This document shows, piece after piece, positions 1-5,638 of a stretch of DNA of 7,881 nt. The stretch is taken from assembly GCA_964524965.1 (NCBI GenBank), contig CAZGDY010000081.1, forward strand, positions 1 to 7,881, in the 5' to 3' direction. Every line of letters begins with the position of its first letter. Position 1 is the stretch's first letter. The notes under the pieces are model-generated. The model saw only the letters and a program-made list of their open reading frames with translations. It was not told where the DNA came from and did no database searches. This DNA comes from Kmv34 sp964524965. GTDB lineage: Bacteria; Aerophobota; Aerophobia; Aerophobales; B3-G15. Made by a program: the position numbers and the translations under genes.

Positions 1-376
1 CTCCTATCCCACCTCCAATTAAAATGTGTTCTTTAACTTCTTTGGAAATAGAAAAGCCCCTACCAATAGGTCCCAAAATACTCAGATAATTTCCTTTTTT
101 TACTTCAGATAAAAGATTTGTTCCTTGACCAACTACCTTGTAAATTATTTCAACTCTCTTGGATAGTATATTGCTTATACTAAATGGCCTTCTTAAAAGA
201 GGCGGAAAAGTATCTTTAACTCTTATGTTTATAAATTGCCCGGGCGTAACTTCAGAAAAAGAAAACGGAGTTTTAAAGGTAAGTTTATAGTAGCGAGCTT
301 TTATATGTCGATTAGATAGAACCTCCACCTTTTTTTCCTGGGGAAAAAGGGGTTTTTTTTCTATCTGATGCAACAC
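1..376 (-). CDS. pyrK: PyrK, dihydroorotate dehydrogenase electron-transfer subunit (N-terminal part)
   Basis: The frame is open from a GTG at 376 to the window edge, giving the first 125 residues; the C-terminal part lies outside. Visible motifs match the ferredoxin-reductase-like PyrK family: PGQF (45-48), RRPFSI (62-67, the FAD-contacting Arg-x-x-Ser type motif), GPIGRGF (102-108), and GGGIG (121-125) at the start of the NAD-binding half. In the family this subunit carries FAD and a [2Fe-2S] cluster and passes electrons from PyrD to NAD in cytosolic pyrimidine synthesis; the iron-sulfur cysteines would lie beyond the edge. An AAGAGG at 383-388 sits 6 bases before GTG and 9 before a TTG at 373, so either could be the start. 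It begins 19 bases after the sigma-factor stop, suggesting co-transcription; pyrD probably follows outside. A related flavin reductase is possible, but RRPFSI plus GPIGRGF fits PyrK well. Confidence 0.85.
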   Translation of the reverse strand, partial: MLHQIEKKPLFPQEKKVEVLSNRHIKARYYKLTFKTPFSFSEVTPGQFINIRVKDTFPPLLRRPFSISNILSKRVEIIYKVVGQGTNLLSEVKKGNYLSILGPIGRGFSISKEVKEHILIGGGIG

Positions 377-395
377 CTTTAACCTCTTATTAATT

Positions 396-1550
396 CTAAG
401 TATTAGTATCTTTCATTTGAGAGCGCAAAATATCCAGAAGTTCCAAATATCCTTGTAATTCTTTCGATTCAGCAAAAGTTCTAAGTTTTCGAAGTGTTTT
501 TTCCTGTATCTGTCTAATTCTCTCCCTGCTAACTCCGTATTTTCCACCCAATTCTCGCAAAGAACAGGTCTTTTCATCCTCTAAACCAAATCTCAGCTTA
601 AGGATGTCCATTTCTCGCTCATCTTTGATTGCTTTACCTAAAAGATTTTTTACTTCTTTTTTTAACATTTTCAAAGTCAATTCGTACACTGGAGAAGGAA
701 CACCATAATCAGCAACAAAATTCATTATGGTAGAATCACTCTCGCCGTCTCCCAGCGGGCTATCAAAAGAAATAGAATCTTGACTTAATTTGATAACTTC
801 TCTTGCTCTACTTGTCGGTAATTCCATGCTTTCAGCAATTTCTTTGGGAGTAGGTTCTCTTTGAAACTCCTGTTCTAACCTATTAGAAGCATAATTTATT
901 TTTTTTAAAAGATGAGCAATATGAACCGGTAAACGGATAGTTCTTCCCTGCTCTGTTATAGCTCGATTTAATGATTGTTTTATCCACCAGCTGGCATAAG
1001 TACTAAAACGATTTCCAATATCAGGATCAAACTTGTCCACAGCGTGGGAAAGACCAATATTCCCTTCTTGTATTAAGTCAGGAAGCGATACTCCCTGATG
1101 AACATAACCCTTAGCAAAACTTACCACCAAACGTAAATTAGCCTTAATCATCGCCCTTTTATACTGTTCGTACATTTCTTTAATTCTAACCAATGAGGCA
1201 ATATCATGTCTAATTTTTTTGTCAGAAAGCCCTGCCACCTCGACAATTCTTTGTCTGTTTCTAATGATGAAATTAACCAGGTTTCTGATTTTGTCCATAT
1301 TGTCTTTAATTTTCAGTAAATCCTGATAAGAATACCCACCTTCTAAAAAAAAGTTTAAGAGCTTAGTATTATTTGCTACTAAAGCTATTATCTGTGGTAT
1401 CAGATCTGTAAATTGACCTCTTCCGCGTTTTATTTTGCGAGAAAGTTCTTTTTCCTCTTGTCGAGACAAAAGAGGAGACTTTCCAATTTCCTGGAAATAG
1501 TCTCCTAAGGAAAAATTAAAGTTCCCTCTTTTTAATTCTGTTGCGTTCAC
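396..1550 (-). CDS. RNA polymerase sigma-70 family factor (RpoD/RpoS type)
   Basis: This 384-residue protein directs RNA polymerase to -35/-10 promoters. Region 1.2 is at about 13-43 (DYFQEIGKSPLLSRQEE). Region 2 is at about 134-205, with the core-binding DLIQEGNIGL, and FSTYASWWIKQ plus RTIRLPVHI for -10 melting and recognition. Region 3 covers about 206-290, and region 4 about 295-359 with the helix-turn-helix LRELGGKYGVSRERIRQIQ. Region 1.1 is absent. About 90 residues (44-133) separate regions 1.2 and 2.1, like a small version of the non-conserved region of proteobacterial RpoD. The RTIRLPVHI wording leans toward RpoS/group 2 factors, so I do not decide between primary and alternative sigma. 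Start is GTG at 1550, with a strong GAGGTGG 6 bases upstream; stop is TAG. It has its own promoter (1696-1724) and a folded leader, and is followed closely by pyrK. Confidence 0.93.
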   Translation of the reverse strand: MNATELKRGNFNFSLGDYFQEIGKSPLLSRQEEKELSRKIKRGRGQFTDLIPQIIALVANNTKLLNFFLEGGYSYQDLLKIKDNMDKIRNLVNFIIRNRQRIVEVAGLSDKKIRHDIASLVRIKEMYEQYKRAMIKANLRLVVSFAKGYVHQGVSLPDLIQEGNIGLSHAVDKFDPDIGNRFSTYASWWIKQSLNRAITEQGRTIRLPVHIAHLLKKINYASNRLEQEFQREPTPKEIAESMELPTSRAREVIKLSQDSISFDSPLGDGESDSTIMNFVADYGVPSPVYELTLKMLKKEVKNLLGKAIKDEREMDILKLRFGLEDEKTCSLRELGGKYGVSRERIRQIQEKTLRKLRTFAESKELQGYLELLDILRSQMKDTNT

Positions 1551-1586
1551 TTCTTTCCACCTCTTTTAATTATCTAATTATACAAC

Positions 1587-1645
1587 AAAAAAAAATACTA
1601 CCCCTCACTAGCTCCTTTTTTCCCAAATCAGCCTTTGAAAGGTAG
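1587..1645 (-). terminator. Possible intrinsic terminator in the sigma-factor leader
   Basis: CTACCTTTC (1645-1637) pairs over nine positions, two of them G-U, with GAGGGGTAG (1606-1598). After TA, nine U follow (1595-1587). The loop is long (30 bases), which weakens it as a simple terminator, but the position upstream of the gene's ribosome site fits premature termination controlled by the alternative fold described for the leader. Confidence 0.42.
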
Positions 1646-1689
1646 GTCATTGCACAGGCTCTACGAAGTGAGCCTTTCTCCTGACTCTA
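1587..1689 (-). promoter_or_regulatory. Structured leader of the sigma-factor gene, attenuator- or riboswitch-like
   Basis: Between the predicted transcription start (near 1689) and the sigma-factor ribosome site, the minus-strand RNA can form two incompatible folds. GAAAGG (1678-1673) can pair with CCTTTC (1642-1637), enclosing a hairpin of AGGCTC (1675-1670) with GAGCCT (1661-1656). Alternatively CCTTTC is part of CTACCTTTC (1645-1637), which pairs with GAGGGGTAG (1606-1598) ahead of a run of nine U. That is the layout of a transcription attenuator. The stretch TGTGCAATGACC between the halves might be a binding core, but I match it to no known riboswitch class. The pairing is read by eye and the function is inferred. 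Confidence 0.4.
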
Positions 1690-1695
1690 AGCTAT

Positions 1696-1724
1696 ATTAT
1701 TAATTAAAATTTTACTAATGTCAA
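1696..1724 (-). promoter_or_regulatory. Sigma-70 promoter of the sigma-factor gene
   Basis: A perfect -35 TTGACA (1724-1719), a 17-base spacer and a -10 AATAAT (1701-1696, five of six consensus) predict a start near 1689 and a leader of about 140 bases. Eight G in a row (1732-1725 on the minus strand) lie directly upstream of the -35 box, a tract that can slip in length. The promoter lies in the gap after the homocysteine gene, so the sigma gene can be expressed independently. Confidence 0.65.
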
Positions 1725-1770
1725 CCCCCCCCATTGAATATGTTTATTTACTTATTTTGTTATTTCGCCT

Positions 1771-1789
1771 AAAAATCCTATTTAATAGG
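1771..1789 (-). terminator. Weak terminator overlapping the homocysteine gene stop
   Basis: CCTAT (1789-1785) and ATAGG (1781-1777) form a five-pair stem with a TAA loop, followed by A and five U (1775-1771). The hairpin includes the TAG stop of the upstream gene. The stem is short and AT-rich, so it may be leaky or coincidental. Confidence 0.3.
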
Positions 1790-2983
1790 CCTTTCCTTGA
1801 GGGGCTTAAAGGTAACTCCTGAGTTAACAGAAGGCAGTGGTGCTACTGCTTCAGTGAGGAAAAATTTACCTTTTTTTATCCATTCCTTTAGAGTGTCAGC
1901 TATTTTCCGAGCTTTACAATAGCTGGAAAGACATCCCGTAGGAACTTTTTCCCCTTTTATGATTATTTTACCTGAGTTAAGCTGGGCATAATTTACTTCG
2001 CCCAAAGTATCAGGAATTCGTTGGGGATAAGCCTCACTGTAATCTTCAATCTGAGTATAGATTTGTTCATTTTTTACCGTGGTGTAGCGCAAAATTCTCT
2101 CGTTAAGAATAGGGATGGGTACACCTATCCCTACGCTAAAAGTAGCTCCATAGCCAGTCATGCTGGTACCCTGAAGATATTCAGGGCTCATCTTTTTCAA
2201 ATCTCCAATAACAGCTATTGTCCCGGCCCCCTCTCTTGGTGTACCATTTTCACTTCGTACAACATTGGGATTGTGTTGAGTTCCATGCCAAGCTATAAAA
2301 CCGATTCCCCCCCCTAAAAAAATCTTTGTACCTATTCCTATAACTTCATAATAGGGATCGTTCATTAAGGGTGAGAGTTGCCCACAAGTAGAATAATTTG
2401 CATTACCAAGGTGAGGTTTAAGAATTCCCATATAAGTATAGATTATTTTTTCAGAAAGATTAACACCAACATTGTAATTCTGATATGCATTTCTCATATT
2501 AAAAAGAGTTGCCTGGTTCAAATCTTTTATATTTATCCAGGTTTCTAATTGAGGTCTTGGGTAGCAATCAGTCGCATAAGTAGTAGCCACCAATTTTACA
2601 TCTTTTCCTGCTACAAGATCCTCGATGAGGTGTCCGCCTCCATATCTAAACTCGCCAGGATAAATCTTGTTTCGAGGTTCATCATCAGGAAGCGCTGTGG
2701 CACCAATAAAAAAATCCACAGCAGCAAATCCAGCATAAACGGGAATATCATTAAGATAAGTTCTGCCGCCACCTAATCTTATTCTGGGCTTAGTGTGACC
2801 AATATTGATATAAGCTCCAGAAGAACACATCGGTCCGAAAGTAGCAGTGGTAACCACATCTATTTTTTGGGCAGCTTTTTTTATCCCTTCCTCCTGCACT
2901 ATATCTATTATTTCCTCTGCTGTAACTACCACAGCTTTTCCTTTTTTTACTTTCTCGTTTATCTGGGCTATAGTTTTTATCAT
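1778..2983 (-). CDS. Homocysteine biosynthesis protein (DUF39/HcyBio family)
   Basis: This 401-residue protein matches the HcyBio family along its length. In methanogenic archaea, members take part in making homocysteine from aspartate semialdehyde and sulfide, working with a small NIL/ferredoxin protein. That route feeds methionine in anaerobes lacking the usual homoserine pathway. Diagnostic segments are TTATFGPMCSSGA with Cys53, a glycine-rich RLGGGRTYLND (69-79), TTYATDCYPRP with Cys140, STCGQLSPL with Cys200, and FLGGGIGFIAWHGTQHNP (222-239). Further cysteines are Cys351 and Cys356. Cys53 and Cys140 fall in the most conserved-looking motifs and are the likely sulfur-handling residues, which is an inference. 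It looks cytosolic, with no signal peptide. Start is ATG at 2983, preceded by GAGGGG a few bases upstream; stop is TAG. No NIL/ferredoxin partner is adjacent, and no CBS domain is fused at the C-terminus. Confidence 0.9.
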   Translation of the reverse strand: MIKTIAQINEKVKKGKAVVVTAEEIIDIVQEEGIKKAAQKIDVVTTATFGPMCSSGAYINIGHTKPRIRLGGGRTYLNDIPVYAGFAAVDFFIGATALPDDEPRNKIYPGEFRYGGGHLIEDLVAGKDVKLVATTYATDCYPRPQLETWINIKDLNQATLFNMRNAYQNYNVGVNLSEKIIYTYMGILKPHLGNANYSTCGQLSPLMNDPYYEVIGIGTKIFLGGGIGFIAWHGTQHNPNVVRSENGTPREGAGTIAVIGDLKKMSPEYLQGTSMTGYGATFSVGIGVPIPILNERILRYTTVKNEQIYTQIEDYSEAYPQRIPDTLGEVNYAQLNSGKIIIKGEKVPTGCLSSYCKARKIADTLKEWIKKGKFFLTEAVAPLPSVNSGVTFKPLKERPIK

Positions 2984-3019
2984 TCATCCCCTCGCTCTAA
3001 TTGTATTCGCTGGAAGTCC

Positions 3020-3047
3020 ATTTTACATAAACAATTGTTCTCGTCAA
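3020..3047 (-). promoter_or_regulatory. Promoter of the homocysteine gene
   Basis: TTGACG (3047-3042), a 16-base spacer and TAAAAT (3025-3020) each match consensus at five of six positions. The predicted start near 3013 leaves a leader of about 30 bases before the ATG at 2983. The spacer contains the palindrome AACAATTGTT (3030-3039), and the -35 box is half of a larger inverted repeat. Confidence 0.5.
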
Positions 3048-3054
3048 CTTGACG
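3042..3054. promoter_or_regulatory. Candidate operator palindrome on the -35 box
   Basis: CGTCAACTTGACG is a perfect inverted repeat (six-base arms, one central base) and one arm is the -35 element. Repressor binding here would block RNA polymerase. A sulfur- or methionine-responsive repressor would make sense given the gene, but the regulator is unknown. Confidence 0.35.
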
Positions 3055-3145
3055 CACTTAGCGACACGTTTTTAACTTCCGAAAAACCCTCTTAAATTCT
3101 TGAGATAAGGTAATAGCTAAAATTTTTAGGAGGCTATGCTGAACT

Positions 3146-4993
3146 TTACTCATCTTGATAAATCTGGCGGTAATACCGAATCCTAACCGGTAAGTCCCTG
3201 TCCACTACCACTTTTATTTTCTTCTCTGCAATCATCTTACCATCTTCTACCACTCTACCCAGAGAAACAATAGTAAAACACATACTACGCACCGTGATTA
3301 AATTAGAGATGCCCCTTAAAATAGCTTCTTTTTCATCATCCTCGTCCACATACCCGTCTCTGTCATCATCCCAACCATTAGCCCCTAACTTTTGCATCCC
3401 TATAACTTCAGTAATTTCCCCTATTTCATCAAATGGCCCATCCTTACCATCGCAGTAACTTATGATTTGCCCAGCTATTTTAGAATCAATTTCAGGTAAA
3501 GACTCCAGAACTTTTTGACTGGCTGTGTTAATATTAACCTTTCCTTTCACCGATTTCTGGGGTGGATAAGCTGTAGTAATTTTATCAAGGATAGACCACT
3601 CACCTGCTTTATCTAGATTTATAGTACACCACTGCTTAGCGCTGTGGATGTATCCTATTTCTCCAATAGAGCTAAAAGATTTATTTTTCACGTAAAAACT
3701 ACTAAAGGCCTCTTCGGGATCAACTTCTCCAATTCTGGGCATCCAGTACCAATTGCTATGCCAAGGACTTCCCCCGGGCATAAATCCTACGAACTCCCGC
3801 ATTCGGGGGTCATTTTTCTCCCAAGCTCTCCAGGGAACACCATAGTTGTAGTAAGTTACCTCATCTACCACTTGTCCATTTTTATTTATGAGTTGAACAG
3901 TATCTGTAAAATTCCCCATAAGTTCCTTTCCTATAGTCTCTCCCGATATTTTTATAACTACATTAAACACCACCCAGTATCCCCGGGAAGAAACCACTCC
4001 TAAAACCCTTCTTTCTCTAAGAGAAGTTTTTATTCTCCATCCCGACGCAGAGATGGTAAGAGGATAAGGATTATAAAGCTCCACCCATTCTATCTGGATT
4101 TCCATTTTAACTGAGTCACTTTCCTCAGCAAAAGCAGTTCTTGTCTCAAATAAGGTAAAAAGAGAGGGGTTATTTTTTTTAAATTGTAAGCTTTGCTCCT
4201 TCTTATACCTGTCAATAATTTTATCAAGTTTTTTTTCCCCTACACCAATAATCTCATCTAAAATCCCATCAAGTCCAGGAATATCACCCTTTATTTTCTC
4301 TTTTATCTTCTCCCTAACCTTCTCTTCAGCCTTATCTTTCAGATACTTTATCCCTCCTTTAGTAAGGTCGCTAACAGCTGTATTCACAGAACTGGTGAAA
4401 TTAGGCATAACTTCGTTAATATAGGGAGTCGCCTCAATTCCATATTTTCCTTTATATTCAGTAGGAACATTATCCTCATCTCTAAAATCAACTATATTAA
4501 CAGCAATTTGAACTGCTCTATCTTCAGAAAAACCGGATTTTATTAGTGCCTGAGCAAGCTGTGCGGGAGAAGCAAAATTTATGTTTAAGCGTAAATTTCC
4601 CTCCCTGTCAATATTCTTGTCATAAGAATAAATTGTTATGTAATCTTTAATCCTGTTATAAGTATACTCACCTATTCCAGAAACCAGTCTTATCTCCGGC
4701 ATTGTTTCAAAAGGGTTATCATCTCCCAAGGGGTTATCCGGACAAAACTCATCCGGTTCATCAACTCCCTCATTCTTCTCATCTATCTCACCATCCGCAT
4801 CATTGTCTATGCCATCCTCACTAAGGATAAAATTATCCTTGTCATCGTCTACATCCTTTTTACCCGGTGCATTATCTAAGCCATAGCGATATTCAACAAT
4901 AGCCTTTGACTTGTTCTTGCCTACGGTATCAAGAGCATTTAAGCTAAGCTCAAAAGGAGTCCATCCCCCACTTACTGAACCTTCTCCTGCCAT
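3146..4993 (-). CDS. GspK-like minor pseudopilin, large C-terminal part (after in-frame UGA)
   Basis: This is a 615-codon intact frame continuing, in the same phase, the short pseudopilin frame that stops at 5003. Residues 1-200 resemble the GspK body: WTPFELSLN; an acidic DGIDNDADGEIDE at 60-72, like calcium-binding DxDxDG repeats; LNINFASPAQL (136-146); and DEDNVPTEYKGKYGIEATPYINE (173-194). Residues 200-290 are lysine- and glutamate-rich and probably helical. Residues about 299-385 resemble a lamin-tail domain (IEWVELYNPYPLTISASGWRI). A second helix-hairpin-helix-like segment begins KVNINTASQKVLESLPEID (485-503), followed by the acidic WDDDRDGYVDEDDE (541-554). The nominal ATG at 4993 has no well-spaced ribosome site and no signal peptide or membrane segment, so separate translation would leave an unexported cytosolic protein. 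It is better read as the rest of the upstream gene. In type II secretion, GspK sits at the pseudopilus tip. Confidence 0.82.
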   Translation of the reverse strand: MAGEGSVSGGWTPFELSLNALDTVGKNKSKAIVEYRYGLDNAPGKKDVDDDKDNFILSEDGIDNDADGEIDEKNEGVDEPDEFCPDNPLGDDNPFETMPEIRLVSGIGEYTYNRIKDYITIYSYDKNIDREGNLRLNINFASPAQLAQALIKSGFSEDRAVQIAVNIVDFRDEDNVPTEYKGKYGIEATPYINEVMPNFTSSVNTAVSDLTKGGIKYLKDKAEEKVREKIKEKIKGDIPGLDGILDEIIGVGEKKLDKIIDRYKKEQSLQFKKNNPSLFTLFETRTAFAEESDSVKMEIQIEWVELYNPYPLTISASGWRIKTSLRERRVLGVVSSRGYWVVFNVVIKISGETIGKELMGNFTDTVQLINKNGQVVDEVTYYNYGVPWRAWEKNDPRMREFVGFMPGGSPWHSNWYWMPRIGEVDPEEAFSSFYVKNKSFSSIGEIGYIHSAKQWCTINLDKAGEWSILDKITTAYPPQKSVKGKVNINTASQKVLESLPEIDSKIAGQIISYCDGKDGPFDEIGEITEVIGMQKLGANGWDDDRDGYVDEDDEKEAILRGISNLITVRSMCFTIVSLGRVVEDGKMIAEKKIKVVVDRDLPVRIRYYRQIYQDE

Positions 4994-5002
4994 ATTTATA
5001 TT

Positions 5003-5347
5003 TCATTTGGAGCCCTCATCAATTATCCCTACCTGTTTTAAGGTACCATCATCGCAGATAAGTTGAACATCGTAGTGACCTGCACCAAGATCTTCCTTAA
5101 AACCTTTAGCCCAACTCTCGTAAAGATCATCGTAATGGTTTTTATCATTTTTTAACTCAGCAATTGCTCGTTCCACACCAGCCCAGGCAAGGTACTCGGC
5201 TGCAACAGCATCACAGTAGTTAGAAACTGCTTCTCCCTCCAATCTCATGCGGTAAAGAAAGCTAAAGGATATCACTCCTAAAACACCTAAAGTAAAGAGA
5301 ATAATAAGTATCCCAATCTGACCTTTTTGATTAATCACTTTAAACAT
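5003..5347 (-). CDS. GspK-like pseudopilin, N-terminal membrane part (ends at UGA)
   Basis: This 114-residue frame has a prepilin-type start: leader MFKVINQKG, probable cleavage before QIGILIILF, then a hydrophobic helix to about residue 32. Position +5 after cleavage is Leu rather than Glu, as expected for GspK/PilX-type minor pilins. The segment AEYLAWAGVERAIAEL (50-65) is the amphipathic continuation of the pilin helix typical of these families. The end, IIDEGSK, is the first half of the GspK motif that continues after the UGA. ATG at 5347 follows GGAG with a six-base gap; an earlier out-of-frame ATG overlaps it and stops after three codons. Directly upstream are an intrinsic terminator and a c-di-GMP-type aptamer, so expression is probably controlled by c-di-GMP. 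If the UGA is a true stop, the product is a membrane-anchored stub lacking the GspK body. Confidence 0.82.
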   Translation of the reverse strand: MFKVINQKGQIGILIILFTLGVLGVISFSFLYRMRLEGEAVSNYCDAVAAEYLAWAGVERAIAELKNDKNHYDDLYESWAKGFKEDLGAGHYDVQLICDDGTLKQVGIIDEGSK

Positions 5348-5360
5348 TCATCTCTCCAAT

Positions 5361-5396
5361 AAAAAAAGTTCGTTCTACTCAAATAGAACGAACTTT
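5361..5396 (-). terminator. Strong intrinsic terminator of the c-di-GMP switch
   Basis: A perfect 13-pair stem, AAAGTTCGTTCTA (5396-5384) with TAGAACGAACTTT (5377-5365) around the loop TTTGAG, runs into seven U (5367-5361). It lies between the aptamer and the gspK ribosome site, where an expression platform belongs. It could also stop readthrough from pilX. Confidence 0.85.
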
Positions 5397-5401
5397 CTGC
5401 C

Positions 5402-5490
5402 AAGATAGCTTCGATAGTCTGGCAGCCTGCATTAAGTCCATAGCTTTGCCCTCTATTCTTAATTGAATAGTTTACCTTTTCGATTATCTT
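5402..5490 (-). promoter_or_regulatory. c-di-GMP-I (GEMM-I) riboswitch aptamer
   Basis: On the minus strand, closing helix P1 is AAGATA (5490-5485) with TATCTT (5407-5402). The core AAAAGGTAAAC (5480-5470) leads into the hairpin CTATTC-AATTAA-GAATAG (5470-5453). GAGGGCAAAGCTATGGACTTAA (from 5454) corresponds to the GEMM consensus GACGCAAAGCyayGGgyCUaA. A second stem region GGCTGCCAGACTATCGAA lines up with the usual GGyAGCCgGGuuRCCGAA, but its pairing is imperfect. The base that is A in cGAMP-selective variants appears by hand alignment to be G (5475), favouring c-di-GMP. CTGCCA (5425-5420) can instead pair with TGGCAG (5402-5397), a possible alternative fold next to the terminator. Known GEMM-I switches often precede pilin and surface genes, which fits. 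Whether ligand turns gspK on or off is not evident. Confidence 0.75.
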
Positions 5491-5607
5491 ATCTTGATGT
5501 AACAAGATAACTACATTCAAGAAAAATTTATCTTTTACTACCTTAAATTTATCGATATAAAAAATTTTATTAATAATTACAGATTGTTTTTCGTCCTAAG
5601 GAGAGTG

Positions 5608-5638
5608 AAATGTCAAATATTAAAGACCTGACCCCTTT
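5608..5638. repeat. Repeat-like sequence ending in AGACCTGACCCC at the pilX stop
   Basis: The plus strand contains AAATGTCAAATATTAAAG followed by ACCTGACCCCTTT, abutting and partly overlapping the pilX stop codon. I recall nearly the same wording as a dispersed sequence in many bacterial genomes, often near REP-associated tyrosine (Y1) transposases. No transposase is present in the window. It may be a solitary end or a passive copy. The call rests on memory of the motif. Confidence 0.4.

Larger units (their letters stand above)
3146..5347 (-). pseudogene. gspK-like gene interrupted by in-frame UGA at 5005-5003
   Basis: Joining the two frames without any shift gives a 733-codon gene: prepilin leader and membrane helix, then '...IIDEGSK-UGA-NINMAGEGS...', then the large extracellular body. 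GspK proteins normally read DE-x-x-K-(I/L)-N-(I/L)-N here, so the UGA occupies one conserved hydrophobic position. One change from TTA (Leu) would create it. No other stop or frameshift is visible in the remaining 1.85 kb. Alternatives are a recent nonsense mutation, an assembly error, or programmed readthrough. I annotate both pieces separately as well. Confidence 0.75.

Noticed and set aside
2021..3095. Several plus-strand open frames opposite the homocysteine gene and its promoter region
   Set aside because: They are antisense shadows with low-complexity Ser/Ile/Phe-rich products and no ribosome sites.
3056..3129. Terminator after gspK (CTAAAAATTTTAG repeat and GAGGGTTTTT)
   Set aside because: The inverted repeat is AT-only with no U run, and the GAGGG before five U lacks a stable partner, so I do not call it.
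3644..4003. Plus-strand 119-codon frame opposite gspK
   Set aside because: It is an antisense shadow of a strongly supported coding frame.
5003..5005. Genome-wide reassignment of UGA to an amino acid
   Set aside because: UGA ends pilV and pilW at sensible places, with a new start or ribosome site following at once, so UGA appears to be an ordinary stop here.
4940..5005. Selenocysteine insertion at the gspK UGA
   Set aside because: No compact SECIS-like hairpin was seen at the right distance downstream, and the family has no cysteine or selenocysteine at this hydrophobic position.
5335..5520. Minus-strand 61-codon open frame overlapping the gspK start
   Set aside because: It runs across the aptamer and terminator stem, has no family resemblance, and its codons are explained by the RNA structures.
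5611..5616. TTGACA (minus strand) upstream of the riboswitch as a -35 box
   Set aside because: No -10 element at 16-18 bases; the hexamer is part of the repeat-like sequence. I could not locate a convincing promoter for gspK.
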